Counted from the first letter of the stretch, positions 9,673 to 18,805 are shown. The stretch: DNA of 64,000 nt from Prevotella melaninogenica (GCF_018127965.1 NZ_CP072349.1:872001-936000); one strand, 5' to 3'. Notes: a model not told the origin generated them from the letters alone. Program-made: numbers and translations.

Positions 9673-10077
9673 TTAAAAATAAAGACCTGTGAGCATTGTG
9701 AGTCTGAGAAAGACGACTTCTGTTCCTTGGCAGAGGGTGATAGGGCCATTCCATTCCGTCACTTCTTCACCATTGATAAATACTTTGAAGAGACCATCAT
9801 CGTATGCCTGCTTTGTTCGTTCCATCGCTTTTGCCATTGTGTCGTGGTTTTCGCCATAGTTCTCAGCAAAGCGGATACGTCCTTCCTCAGCCTGTTCGGC
9901 AATTTCACTGTCGGACAAAGCGTGGTTCTCTTTTAGTGTCTGCGCTTCTGTTAGACCTTGTAGGGTTAATATGTAGAGTAGAGTTTCGAGCGTATTGACG
10001 GTTTCATCAATTGCTACAGGACGCCTTCCTAATTCTTTTCTACTGCCCAACTTCTTTTTTATAATGTATATTTCCAT
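9673..10077 (-). CDS. Small conserved-looking protein upstream of the DUF4132 gene
   Basis: A 134-residue acidic, soluble protein. It has a helical centre (about 20-95) and a C-terminal beta-rich segment, VFINGEEV near residue 97 and EVVFLRLTMLTG near 120, that reads like a small ligand- or partner-binding fold. I do not recognise a named family. Position and strand suggest it is the first gene of a two-gene unit with the giant DUF4132 protein and may act with it (inference). A TATATTTG -7 box lies 26 bp before the start codon, which supports the chosen ATG. Confidence 0.7.
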   Translation of the reverse strand: MEIYIIKKKLGSRKELGRRPVAIDETVNTLETLLYILTLQGLTEAQTLKENHALSDSEIAEQAEEGRIRFAENYGENHDTMAKAMERTKQAYDDGLFKVFINGEEVTEWNGPITLCQGTEVVFLRLTMLTGLYF

Positions 10078-10102
10078 TCCGTTTAGGTATTTCTTTCTTT
10101 TG

Positions 10103-10130
10103 CAAATATAGGAAATAATTGGTAAACAAA
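10103..10130 (-). promoter_or_regulatory. Candidate promoter of the small gene / DUF4132 unit
   Basis: On the minus strand TTTG (10127-10130) precedes a perfect TATATTTG (10103-10110). The spacer is 16 bp, slightly short of the usual 19-20. Confidence 0.55.
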
Positions 10131-10417
10131 TGAATATTATTCCATTTCTTTGGCTGTGGAGGGTTTAAGGTTTTTGGTAATTACAAGAAAGGGTATTAGC
10201 TATGTTTGGAGGCGAACTGAACACATCTATTGGGGGTATGAGGATATTTTGTGGATAATATGTTTTTGAGTTTTAATGTATGGTACATGATAACAAGCTT
10301 TATTTATCTTATCAATCGTATTCAGCGCATGTCTCTTTCTTACTTCTCTTTGGAAAGTGATTGTTGTTTTGGAGTGAGGTGGAGGAAGATGTTGTTTTAT
10401 GTTTCGAAATCGTTTTC

Positions 10418-10512
10418 AATTTGCTGTCATTACTGTCACATAAAGTTGTTGTATAACTATTTAATTATCAGTGAGTTTATACGAAATGTTAAAAGTGACA
10501 GCAAACTAAAAT
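10418..10512. repeat. Palindromic GCTGTCA element, copy 1 of 4
   Basis: TTTGCTGTCATTACTGTCA at the left end and TGTTAAAAGTGACAGCAAA at the right end are imperfect inverted repeats around a 45-bp AT-rich middle. Related copies lie near 20114, 30423 and 40536. It occupies the gene-free stretch 10078-10863, where nothing else except the promoter and the tRNA terminator was recognised. Confidence 0.75.
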
Positions 10513-10813
10513 AAAAATTTCCTTGTAATATGTGTAATCGTTTCTCTTGTTAATGGAGTCTTTGTCACTCCAAATATTGAAAGACTTATTTGTATAAGTT
10601 TATTACGGTCTTATTCGCAAGCAGTGATTCTATGTGCCATTAGCTTTTTATTATTGCTTTAAGCGTTGTCATATTTCAGTCAATAATTAGTAAATTTTTT
10701 ACTTCACTTGTGGTATTTAAATATCTACTGTGCCGAAATTATGTGCTTAAGAGGATAGGCTTGCAACTGGGTTTTAGGGCTGACCCGTATCTTTGCATAG
10801 TGACAGTGATGTA

Positions 10814-10852
10814 CAAAAGAAAAAAGCGGAGGTCCTTAAAAGACTTCCGCTT
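10814..10852 (-). terminator. Terminator of tRNA-His
   Basis: An 11-bp stem (10824-10834 with 10842-10852, one G-T pair) is followed on the minus strand by a long T run (A run 10814-10825). Confidence 0.85.
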
Positions 10853-10863
10853 AATTCTTGAAG

Positions 10864-10938
10864 GGTGGGTGGTGGGATTCGAACCCACGACATTCAGAAC
10901 CACAATCTGACGCTCTAACCAGCTGAACTACATCCACC
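10864..10938 (-). tRNA. tRNA-His (anticodon GTG)
   Basis: The minus strand folds as a cloverleaf: acceptor GTGGATG with CACCCAC, D arm GTTCAGCTGGTTAGAGC, anticodon stem TCAGA/TCTGA around a GTG anticodon, and T arm GTGGG-TTCGAAT-CCCAC. An extra 5' G (position -1, base 10938) faces the discriminator C, the hallmark of tRNA-His. Acceptor pair 5-68 is an A-C mismatch. CCA is not encoded. A perfect promoter and a terminator bracket it, so it is transcribed alone. Confidence 0.95.
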
Positions 10939-10965
10939 ATATTGACTATTCCTTTTTAGCGGTTG

Positions 10966-10997
10966 CAAAGGTACGGGTTTTATTTGGACTGACCAAA
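10966..10997 (-). promoter_or_regulatory. Promoter of tRNA-His
   Basis: Minus strand TTTG (10994-10997), a 20-bp spacer, then a perfect TACCTTTG (10966-10973). The predicted start is some 20 nt upstream of the mature tRNA. Confidence 0.8.
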
Positions 10998-11026
10998 TAT
11001 TTCCCGTACTTTTTTATTATTTTCCC

Positions 11027-11410
11027 TTATTTTGCTGGTGCAGCTGGTGTTGTAGCTGGTGCAGCAGGTGCCTGTGCTGCTGGAGCAGCCTGCTTCTGCT
11101 GGCTTGCACCGAAGTTAGGCAAGTTGTTTGGGTTTGTTGTATTGTCATCTAATGCAGCTTTCTCCACAACACTTGCATCTGTGGTTGCTGATGGTGCAAC
11201 GTAAGCACTTGCTACGCTGATAATAACCATTGCGATAGCTAAGCCCCATGTAGTCTTCTCTACAAAGTCTGTAGTCTTGCGAACACCCATGATAGCATTA
11301 GATGATGAGAAGTTTGATGAAAGACCACCGCCCTTTGATTCCTGAATCAAAACGACACCAATCATCAAGAGTGCTGCAATCACGATAAGGATTACGAATA
11401 ACGTGTACAT
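11027..11410 (-). CDS. secG: Protein-export membrane protein SecG
   Basis: 127 residues with two membrane helices (about 3-22 and 52-72). Between them is the family loop, with VVLIQESKGGGLSSNF and then the VEKTTWGLA stretch. SecG is the accessory subunit of the SecYEG translocon. The C-terminal 50 residues form an alanine/proline/glutamine-rich tail, longer than in E. coli but common in Bacteroidetes. It is the last gene of a leftward cluster with the TPR gene (9-bp gap), lptE and a sigma-54 activator. Confidence 0.92.
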   Translation of the reverse strand: MYTLFVILIVIAALLMIGVVLIQESKGGGLSSNFSSSNAIMGVRKTTDFVEKTTWGLAIAMVIISVASAYVAPSATTDASVVEKAALDDNTTNPNNLPNFGASQQKQAAPAAQAPAAPATTPAAPAK

Positions 11411-11419
11411 TTTCTTGTC

Positions 11420-12184
11420 TTATTTTTTATTGTTATTTATTATCAATTTCTCCAAAAAACGTATTTGGTCTGCAAAGTAACGATTTTTTTTCGGATATAC
11501 CAAATTTAATCGCCTAATAATTTCCAATGCTTTAGAATATCGACCTTGCTTTATATAAATTCTTGCTAATGTCTCAGTAAAGTAGCCAGTATCTTCATTT
11601 TCAGCTGCCTCATTGTGATCATTCTCTTCAGGTTCATACTCAGTCTCGTCTTGTAAAGTGATTTTTCCCCCTTCATTATAGATGAAATCGTCGATAAGTT
11701 CTTGTCCTCTTAGCTGTGGGGTGATATCCTCATTCTGCTTACTTTCACTCTCCAACAGATAAGCAACGTAGTCCACAGTGGCATCAGCAGGTGTCGGTTT
11801 GCGCCTTCCTTCTGTTTCCTTTGTTGTATCTTCATCTTCAGGAATCTGTTCTAAGAATGTATCGATAAGTGATGTTGTACGGTCTTCATCTGTAGCCGTT
11901 TCAGCGTTGATAGTTGTTGACTGCTTTTCTGCCTTTTTCTGTTCTGGAATCAGTTGATAATGGGCATCCTCAACGAGTTTGAAGAGGATATGACGGTCAG
12001 AGATGTATACAGCTGCACGTCGTAACTCATCATCGAAGGTGGGATCATGGAGCAGAAAGAGATTCTGCAACAACAGAATACGAGCTGGCTGATAATAAGG
12101 ATAAAGCGCAAGCATACTCCGGAGATCGTATAAGGTCTCCTTGTTTAGATTCTCCGGATGGTTAATAAGATTGGCTATATCCAT
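11420..12184 (-). CDS. TPR-like protein between lptE and secG
   Basis: 254 residues, no signal peptide. The N-terminal part (1-90) is helical (ALYPYYQPARILLLQNLFLL). A low-complexity acidic middle (about 95-195) is rich in E, D and T. The C-terminus holds one clear tetratricopeptide-type helix pair (ETLARIYIKQGRYSKALEII, then NRYFADQIRFLEKL). I recall Bacteroidetes genomes with the same order sigma-54 activator, LptE, TPR, SecG. The function is unknown. A scaffold role near the envelope machinery is a guess. Confidence 0.75.
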   Translation of the reverse strand: MDIANLINHPENLNKETLYDLRSMLALYPYYQPARILLLQNLFLLHDPTFDDELRRAAVYISDRHILFKLVEDAHYQLIPEQKKAEKQSTTINAETATDEDRTTSLIDTFLEQIPEDEDTTKETEGRRKPTPADATVDYVAYLLESESKQNEDITPQLRGQELIDDFIYNEGGKITLQDETEYEPEENDHNEAAENEDTGYFTETLARIYIKQGRYSKALEIIRRLNLVYPKKNRYFADQIRFLEKLIINNNKK

Positions 12185-12256
12185 AGGACGATAAGCAATT
12201 ATGTGGGGGTGATAAGAATAATAGTCAATGAAATTAAAAGTGATGATGTAAGATGA

Positions 12257-12793
12257 TTACCAGTTAGCAACAGTTGCATTGAATATCTGGTCGGTAAGGT
12301 CCTTCACCATCTGTGTGACGAGTTCCTCTTGTACAGAATTCAGACTACGTACCGTTTCATAGCTTGAAGTAGCTGTGAACTGTCGTTCAAAGTCTTGGCT
12401 ATGGTTTGTATTGTTTGTGAAGCGCACATTGACAGTGATGGAAAGTTCTGTTTGTGCAGAATATCCTTCACTTGATACGCTCTTATTACGTTGCTGATAC
12501 TGTGTGATTTCACCTTCAATCTTCATATCACCATTACGCTTTACTTGTTGTAGGCGTGTATGGTTAGCAAAGACATCTTTCAATTGATTGTTGAACATTG
12601 GTCCCATTGGTCCCCATACATAGGTAGAGCGGATAGGGAAATCTGCAATTTGAATGGTACGTACTTTACTGTAATCAATACTTGCACCATTAAATTTATA
12701 GGATACACTGCAAGCTGCTAATAAGAGCAAGCAGATGGCTGTCACACCCCATGTCAGTGGGCGAATAGATGTGAATTTCTTTCCTATCTTCAT
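12257..12793 (-). CDS. lptE: LptE-family LPS-assembly lipoprotein
   Basis: 178 residues. After a basic N-terminus and a hydrophobic helix, a lipobox (LLLAAC, Cys near residue 28) predicts lipidation. The mature part has the alternating beta pattern of the LptE/RlpB fold with the MFNNQLKDVFANHTRL helix. LptE plugs the LptD barrel and helps insert lipopolysaccharide in the outer membrane. Co-location with secG and a TPR gene supports an envelope-biogenesis cluster. Confidence 0.85.
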   Translation of the reverse strand: MKIGKKFTSIRPLTWGVTAICLLLLAACSVSYKFNGASIDYSKVRTIQIADFPIRSTYVWGPMGPMFNNQLKDVFANHTRLQQVKRNGDMKIEGEITQYQQRNKSVSSEGYSAQTELSITVNVRFTNNTNHSQDFERQFTATSSYETVRSLNSVQEELVTQMVKDLTDQIFNATVANW

Positions 12794-12830
12794 TGTTTTG
12801 TAAGAGGGTAGTCCCTTTTGTATCTATTGA

Positions 12831-14072
12831 TTAATCTTTGTCTAATCCGTATTGTCTGATTCGGCGATAGAGTGTGCGGTCGCTAATGCCCAACTCTAAA
12901 GCAGCCTTCTTACGATTGCCATTGTTACGCTCTAAGGCTTTCTCCACCAGTTGCTTCCCAATGTCGTTGAGGTTGAGTGTTTCTGGTTCAGAAATTTCTT
13001 CTGCCACAGCGTCTTCAACCTGTTCTATCGTTCTTGTTGGAGTGATAGGCTGTTTGTTTGTGGTGGCAGGAAGATTAGAAACTGTTGACGGAGTAGGCTG
13101 GAAACCGCTTGCACCATTGAGTTGTCTGCTTTCCTCCAACTGCTTACGAACGTTGTTGAGGTCACGTCGTAAGTCACTTACATTACCTCTTAACTCATAG
13201 AGAATTTTATAGAGAATCTCACGTTCGCTCTCATAGCTATGTGAACCACCACTTTGTATCGTAGCAAGCTGTGTGCTGTCTTGGTCACGTGGGATAAAGT
13301 GCAGCAATGTTTCTGCATCAATCTCACGCTTCTCGCTTAGGACAGACATCTGTTCGGTAATGTTCTTTAATTGACGAACATTGCCTGGCCATTTGTACTG
13401 TAACAGAATCTGACGTGCTTCATCTGTGAGTGTAATCTTTGGAAGATGATACTTCTCAGCCATCTGCATAGCAAAGAGACGGAAGAGAAGTACGATATCC
13501 TCACCACGATCTCGGAGTGGTGGCATCTGAATAGGAATCGTGTTAAGACGATAGTACAAATCTTCACGGAACTTACCTTCGCTAACAGCTTTCTGCATGT
13601 TGACGTTAGTAGCAGCTACGATACGTACATCCGTCTTACGGATTTCCTGACCACCAACACGGATATATTCACCTGTTTCGAGTACGCGAAGTAGTCGAGC
13701 TTGCGTTGCTAAAGGAAGTTCACCCACCTCGTCGAGGAAGATGGTTCCTTTGTTGGCTATACCGAAATAACCTTCACTATCGCCAATAGCTCCTGTGAAA
13801 GAACCCTTCTCATGACCGAAAAGTTCACTATCAATGGTTCCCTCTGGGATAGAACCACAGTTGATAGCAAAGTATTTCTCGCGACGACGAGGCGAATTGT
13901 CGTGGATTACACGTGGGATAATCTCCTTACCAACACCGCTCTCACCGATAATCAGTACAGACAAATCGGTGGGTGCTACCTGTAAGGCAACATCCAGTGC
14001 ACGATTCAGTCCGTCGTTGTTACCGACAATGTTATATCGTTGTTTGGTCCTCTGTAATTCTGTTGTATTCAT
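12831..14072 (-). CDS. Sigma-54-dependent transcriptional activator without a receiver domain
   Basis: 413 residues. The AAA+ domain starts almost at the N-terminus: Walker A GESGVGKE (about 43-50), sigma-54 contact loop GSFTGA (about 91), Walker B TIFLDEVGE (about 110) and sensor/arginine segment YYRLNTIPIQMPPLRDR. A variable linker (about 270-370) precedes a C-terminal Fis-type helix-turn-helix (KKAALELGISDRTLYRRI). No response-regulator, GAF or PAS input domain exists, so activity may be set by expression or a partner. It is the first gene of the lptE-TPR-secG cluster, 37 bp before lptE. Confidence 0.92.
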   Translation of the reverse strand: MNTTELQRTKQRYNIVGNNDGLNRALDVALQVAPTDLSVLIIGESGVGKEIIPRVIHDNSPRRREKYFAINCGSIPEGTIDSELFGHEKGSFTGAIGDSEGYFGIANKGTIFLDEVGELPLATQARLLRVLETGEYIRVGGQEIRKTDVRIVAATNVNMQKAVSEGKFREDLYYRLNTIPIQMPPLRDRGEDIVLLFRLFAMQMAEKYHLPKITLTDEARQILLQYKWPGNVRQLKNITEQMSVLSEKREIDAETLLHFIPRDQDSTQLATIQSGGSHSYESEREILYKILYELRGNVSDLRRDLNNVRKQLEESRQLNGASGFQPTPSTVSNLPATTNKQPITPTRTIEQVEDAVAEEISEPETLNLNDIGKQLVEKALERNNGNRKKAALELGISDRTLYRRIRQYGLDKD

Positions 14073-14080
14073 TTAACTGA

Positions 14081-14113
14081 CAAATTTACCTATTTAATTT
14101 GAAAAAACTGCAA
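14081..14113 (-). promoter_or_regulatory. Candidate promoter of the sigma-54 activator cluster
   Basis: Minus strand TTG (14111-14113), a 22-bp spacer and a perfect TAAATTTG (14081-14088). Only 8 nt separate the box from the ATG, so the transcript would have almost no leader. Confidence 0.5.
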
Positions 14114-14152
14114 CTTTGGCAGACTTTAACAACTTTCTCGTATAGAAAAAGA

Positions 14153-14182
14153 TTGTATATTAGAATCTTTTTTTTAACTTTG
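14153..14182 (+). promoter_or_regulatory. Promoter of the secreted-protein pair
   Basis: TTG (14153-14155), a 19-bp spacer and a perfect TAACTTTG (14175-14182), with the ATG at 14209 about 20 nt after the predicted start. Confidence 0.75.
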
Positions 14183-14208
14183 CGAGTACTTAATAATACT
14201 AATCTTTT

Positions 14209-15261
14209 ATGAAAAGAATGTTTCTTCTATCATTTTTTATTGTTTTCGCAATGTTGATGAATGCGCAGACAGTATTAAAAGATGTGACATCTGAGCTTAT
14301 TAAACCTAACTTCTGTGTAGGTCAGACAATAGAGTTCAATTATTCATCTGATAAGTCTATTCGTAGTACTAATGGAAAAGCAGTAAACTATGAACTTTAT
14401 GATGTTCTTGGCTCAGTTACTGATGGGATGAGTTTGCAGGATGTCAGGAAGTTTTTAGGTTCGGTTGTTTCTTACGGAAATTTCACGTTGAAAGTTAAGG
14501 AAGCCACCCCTTATGCTTATGTAATGGACTTGAAGATAGGAGAAGTCCATGGATATAAGGTGGATGGGGCAAGAGAAATGAATGAGGTGTTAGAAGGTAT
14601 GGCAAGATTTTTTCGTTCTGCACAGTTTACACTTACCTTTACTCCTGATATGAGTACTTGGATTTTTACTGATTCTGAAGAACTCCCTTCTCTGTTTTAT
14701 GATTTTAATAAGCAGTCAGGATGCACTCTTTTGGGGACTGAAAGTGAGTTCAGGGATAAGGAGAAGTTTCTAAAAATGATCCGAGAAGATAATAGTGGAT
14801 ATAATATGTTGCAGGCTTTCTTTGCTGTATTCTGTCCTGGAATATTCCGCCTTCCTGTATTTTATAACAATGCTTTCCAGCGTGGTCATATAGAAATTGG
14901 TGCACCTTTGTCAGGGAAGAGTAAGCGAGAGAGATATATTTTGCAAGATACAAATGTAGATAGTTCGGGTGGTATCGTGCAGAAAATAAAATACTGCTAT
15001 TACCTTGACCTGTCTGATAGTTGGAGTAAGATGCTGGATAAATTAGAGAAGAATCAAAAGGATACAGCCCGTAAGGATATAGATAAGTATATAGAGAAAC
15101 TGGATGCTATCACCATGGTATCAAAAGATGTCTATCCTGTGTGTGTTGATATAAGTAGAAAGGTAGATGCTGATGGTTGGATAACTAATTATGAATGCTC
15201 GATCACTGTCAGTAAAAAGAATACTTCTGCTACGTTTACGGAACGTTTATGTCGTAAGTAA
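14209..15261 (+). CDS. Secreted protein of unknown function, paralogue of the next gene
   Basis: 350 residues with a signal peptide (MKRMFLLSFFIVFAMLMNAQ, cleavage after A19 or Q20). The mature part begins with a short beta-rich module (VGQTIEFNYSSDKS, then FTLKVKEATPYAYVMDLKI). Later segments are TPDMSTWIFTDSEELPSLF, the cysteine-containing FFAVFCPGIF and a C-terminal YECSITVSKK strand. I do not recognise a family. The next gene repeats the same landmarks in order, so the two are tandem paralogues, probably periplasmic or surface proteins. Confidence 0.7.
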   Translation: MKRMFLLSFFIVFAMLMNAQTVLKDVTSELIKPNFCVGQTIEFNYSSDKSIRSTNGKAVNYELYDVLGSVTDGMSLQDVRKFLGSVVSYGNFTLKVKEATPYAYVMDLKIGEVHGYKVDGAREMNEVLEGMARFFRSAQFTLTFTPDMSTWIFTDSEELPSLFYDFNKQSGCTLLGTESEFRDKEKFLKMIREDNSGYNMLQAFFAVFCPGIFRLPVFYNNAFQRGHIEIGAPLSGKSKRERYILQDTNVDSSGGIVQKIKYCYYLDLSDSWSKMLDKLEKNQKDTARKDIDKYIEKLDAITMVSKDVYPVCVDISRKVDADGWITNYECSITVSKKNTSATFTERLCRK

Positions 15262-15305
15262 CTTCATCAGAATATGATAGTTTTACTTTTAAATAACTTT
15301 TCAAG

Positions 15306-16486
15306 ATGAAATATATCCATTTATCCCTATGTATGTTTTTTATATTGATACTCTGCAATATTAGTCTGGTGTCAAATGCGCAAAGCAAATTCTCTCCGAA
15401 GCCAACGGTTGGTCAGGAAATTATCTATGACTTCACCAATGTGTGGAGATGTATATCTACGCCTGGTGGTCAGAAAGTTACGAACCGTTTTGCTAAATGC
15501 AATCCAAGTTTTGAGGAGGGTTTGAGTGTAGAAAAGTATTATGGTACAAAACAAGATAGCGTACATACCAGTTTTGCTGTTAAGGTAGTGAATGTTTCTC
15601 CTTATAGTATTACATTTAGTTTCCGCTTGTTGAAAGCTTACGATGATAAAAAAATGTAGTAAAAGGAGAGAAAGAAGAAGTAAAAGATAAGAAAGAAAAG
15701 ATTTTTGAGGATTCTATTCCAGCTCTTTTCTGTTCTCATCCTGTTCTTGTAACCTATACGCCAGCAATGGATAGATGCATTGTTAGTAATCAGTCGGAGT
15801 TGGCATCACTTTTAAATCAACTCAGTCAAAGAATTAATCAGGATGAAGTAAAGCCTTTACAGTACCCTTTGATATATGCCTATCCTGGTGAACTTTACCT
15901 TCTCAATACTAATATTGATGGAAAAGGTTCTGAAATCTTATATATATTGCAGACTTTCTGCCCTGCTATTGAACTTGTTGTAGATGCAATGCGTAAATCT
16001 TATACAGTAGGAATATCGGTGAAAGGTAAACCTCTGGATGGTAGCGATAGAAATGCTGAATATCAGAAGATAGTTGCTTCTTTGAACAACGATGGCTTTT
16101 CACAAAGGATAGAGGGTGAACGGTATGTTCGGGAAGATGCTTTTGATGATTCTGACGAAGACAGTGACTGCTTCCAGTATGATACTGACAACTTTGTTGA
16201 TGAGGACAGTTCAGCCGTAGTTACTGAAGATGACTTTGAACCAGATACAGCAAGTTATGTGTCGGTTGATGATTATGTAGATACAGATTCTATATACAAT
16301 AATGTGGAGGCTCCAAAGGAACCTGAGATTATCCCCGTAAAGGAAAATGATAGACCGTGGAGCACTGTTTCCCTGCTACGTATGAGTCCTGCAGGTGTCA
16401 TTAGAGAATATATGGTTAATACTACTGTCACCCTCCATGATGCGGTATGGGTACGCTGTCTCCGCCTTGTAGGGCGGAAAGACTAA
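15306..16486 (+). pseudogene. Frameshifted secreted paralogue (two ORF halves joined at an A7 run)
   Basis: The first half (15306-15659) encodes a signal peptide and the module VGQEIIYDF..FAVKVVNVSPYSITF, paralogous to the preceding gene. It stops right after the A7 run at 15648-15654. The other frame continues without a stop from that point (KNVVKGEKEEVKDKK, then SIPALF) to 16486 and carries the matching landmarks TPAMDRCIVSNQSELASL and LQTFCPAIELV, an acidic repeat-like stretch near 16150-16310 and a C-terminal beta segment. Restoring one A joins both halves into a protein of about 393 residues. It may be a real frameshift, phase variation, transcript slippage or a base-call error. Confidence 0.75.
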
Positions 16487-16623
16487 TTTATGATTATACT
16501 GTACGTAGTTTTTCGCCACAAGTAACTTGTCTATCTGTAAACTTGTTCACTTGTAGACTAATGTAAGTCAGTTCTGAGTATATGATAATGGTAACATCAT
16601 AGGAAATGGTTAATGAGCCATAC

Positions 16624-17622
16624 TTATTTGTTGTGTTTCTCCAGTTTGATAAGCAATAAGCCTATAGCTGTCCAAATAAGTTCACGGATACGGACAAGTA
16701 GAGCAACGAAAATGCCCGCTTCGAGCGTGAGTCCTAAGCCTTTAACAGACATCAGGAAACCTCCTTCACGACCACCTAATTGTAGAGGTATAAAGAAGAG
16801 CATATTAGCAAAGAGAGAGGTGAACGCAAGGATGAGAATGCAATCAAAGTAATTGACAGAAGGTAGCAATACCAAAAGGATGAAGAATATCTCTAAAGCA
16901 CTGCAAATTCTGCAAGATAATTCAAGCAGAACAACGGTGAGGAAGGTACGTGGGTTTTGGTTGTGCAATGATGCTATCTGTGTGTCAATTCTGTCAAGTT
17001 CTTCCTTATGATTGGCAACAAAAGGTTCTGCCCATTTCTTAACAAAAGGAATGTGGCGAACAAGGTTCATTACGCGGACTGCTAATCCTTTTTTATAACC
17101 AGTGAGGAAGAACCAAATTGCAGATACGCAGAAAGCAAAAACGATAGCTAACATCGTGCCCATCAGGAGGTTGACTGGTTGCGTGAAGATATAAAGGAAG
17201 ATGGATATAAGCCAAAACCAGAAATGGCTAAAGATGTGTGTCATAGCATAAAGGACGACAGAAGATGTAGCACGTTCTGCTCCAATCTTCGGTGTCAGCT
17301 CCATGATACGATACGGTTCGCCACCCATTAGTCCTCCAGGAGTAGCGTAGTTAAGTGCAAAGCCTGATACAGTAACCTTATAAAGCCAGAAGAATGATAC
17401 TTTCTTCCGTTCCTCAGCGTCTTGTGTCTGACTACGTATAATTGTAAACCAAGCTGCAGTATTAAAGATGTATAAGAATACCCATAGTACAACTACTGCA
17501 AAGAACCAGTAGCCTGCATGCTGTATTTTCTGCCATGCATCAGCAAAGTCAAGGTTGTACACCATAATACAGAGTACAACCAAGCCAAAAGTGAAGAAGA
17601 TGTTCTGAAACTTTTTGTTCAT
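16624..17622 (-). CDS. Flippase-like / LPG-synthase-TM family membrane protein
   Basis: 332 residues with about eight membrane helices and the family signature SGFALNYATPGGLMGGEPYRI (about 90-110), followed by SVVLYAMTHIFSHFWFWL. It corresponds to the membrane half of lysylphosphatidylglycerol synthase (YbhN/UPF0104). Such stand-alone domains are thought to move lipids or lipid-linked substrates across the inner membrane. It is last in the leftward rlmN-pdxA unit, 46 bp after pdxA. Confidence 0.85.
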   Translation of the reverse strand: MNKKFQNIFFTFGLVVLCIMVYNLDFADAWQKIQHAGYWFFAVVVLWVFLYIFNTAAWFTIIRSQTQDAEERKKVSFFWLYKVTVSGFALNYATPGGLMGGEPYRIMELTPKIGAERATSSVVLYAMTHIFSHFWFWLISIFLYIFTQPVNLLMGTMLAIVFAFCVSAIWFFLTGYKKGLAVRVMNLVRHIPFVKKWAEPFVANHKEELDRIDTQIASLHNQNPRTFLTVVLLELSCRICSALEIFFILLVLLPSVNYFDCILILAFTSLFANMLFFIPLQLGGREGGFLMSVKGLGLTLEAGIFVALLVRIRELIWTAIGLLLIKLEKHNK

Positions 17623-17668
17623 AAGTCTTCTTATTTATATTTGTCGTAAGGAATGGAGGAAGACACGC

Positions 17669-18805
17669 TTAGTGTGTCTCCTTCGTATTACGGTTTTCAC
17701 TATTGTTTGGTATGCGATCCTCACGCTTACGTGGAATAGCAAAGCGCACCTTGTCGCTTTCGTCTCTTCTTTCCTTGTAAAGCTTTGGAAGTGGATTGCC
17801 CATTGGTGCATCATATTCTGCACGATTGCGGAAGATGTCGATAGCAAGGTAGATTGCATGACGGAATGGTAGTTCGTCAACATTACCCTTTCCTGCTAAT
17901 GAAAGGCTATTAGGAATTTCTGCAGAGGTGCGAACGAGTGGCAATCCTGCTGTGTAAATGATACCATGAGATACAGAAAGCGTACGGAAAGGAGCAAGTC
18001 CTTGTTCGTAATACATTGCTAAAATGCCATCAAAATGTTCTGTGTAATTGCAGCCAAAGAACGTATCGGCAGGATAAGGACCAAAGGCTTGTATGCCATT
18101 CTCAACAAGTTCGTCAATAGCTGGCAAGATTATCTCATGCTCTTCAGAGCCTAACAAACCATTGTCACCAGCTTTAGGATTCAGTCCAAGCACTGCTATG
18201 CGTGGACAAGAAAGGCGGAAGTCGCGACGAAGACTCTTAAAGAGTGCACTCGCATTGTTAACAATACTTGCCTTTGATATTGATTCTGCTACTTGGCGCA
18301 GTGGGAGATTACGTGTAGTAAGGGCAACTCGCAGTCCATCGTTTATCAAGATTGACAAGCCTTGCTCCTCTGATTCCATGTGATCTTCAATGTAACGGCT
18401 CTGACCACTGAAGTGGAAGTGTTCATTATTGTCAATAGGAGCTGTAACGAGAACGTCAAATAGTCCTTGGCGATAGTCCTCTAAGGCCTTGTCTACAGCA
18501 CGTAAGCCTGCAATACCAGACTCCTCTGAGGCAACGCCCAAATCAACCTTAATTTCGTCATCAAATACAGGGAGCAGGTTGAGTCGTCCGTTCTGTGCTT
18601 CTGATGCATCTTTGATGATAGTGAAGTTAGCTTCTATGCCAAGTGCATTACGATGATAGGTGGCTACTTTAGGCGAACCATAGATGATAGGCGTACAAAG
18701 CTCCAGCATCTCTGGTTCGGCAAAGGTCTTAAAGATAAGCTCATATCCAATGCCGTTGGTATCTCCGTGTGTGATTGCTACGCGGACTCTTTTATTATCG
18801 TTCAT
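17669..18805 (-). CDS. pdxA: 4-hydroxythreonine-4-phosphate dehydrogenase
   Basis: 378 residues. PdxA oxidises 4-phosphohydroxy-L-threonine in the DXP-dependent vitamin B6 pathway. Visible family features are the N-terminal ITHGDTNGIGYELI, VTAPIDN.HF (about 120), the substrate region LGLNPKAGDNGLLGSEE (about 210) and YYEQGLAPFRTL (about 275). The last 30 residues are a charged tail beyond the usual end. It lies between rlmN and a flippase-like gene on the same strand. Confidence 0.95.
   Translation of the reverse strand: MNDNKRVRVAITHGDTNGIGYELIFKTFAEPEMLELCTPIIYGSPKVATYHRNALGIEANFTIIKDASEAQNGRLNLLPVFDDEIKVDLGVASEESGIAGLRAVDKALEDYRQGLFDVLVTAPIDNNEHFHFSGQSRYIEDHMESEEQGLSILINDGLRVALTTRNLPLRQVAESISKASIVNNASALFKSLRRDFRLSCPRIAVLGLNPKAGDNGLLGSEEHEIILPAIDELVENGIQAFGPYPADTFFGCNYTEHFDGILAMYYEQGLAPFRTLSVSHGIIYTAGLPLVRTSAEIPNSLSLAGKGNVDELPFRHAIYLAIDIFRNRAEYDAPMGNPLPKLYKERRDESDKVRFAIPRKREDRIPNNSENRNTKETH

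Noticed and set aside
10710..10910. Open frame on the plus strand running into tRNA-His
   Set aside because: It overlaps the tRNA and its terminator in antisense and has no protein-like features. It is the antisense of a tRNA.
15648..15654. Programmed -1 ribosomal frameshift at the A7 run
   Set aside because: The codon phasing gives T AAA AAA, not the A AAA AAA heptamer, and no downstream stem-loop or pseudoknot stands out. Transcript slippage or plain mutation is more likely.
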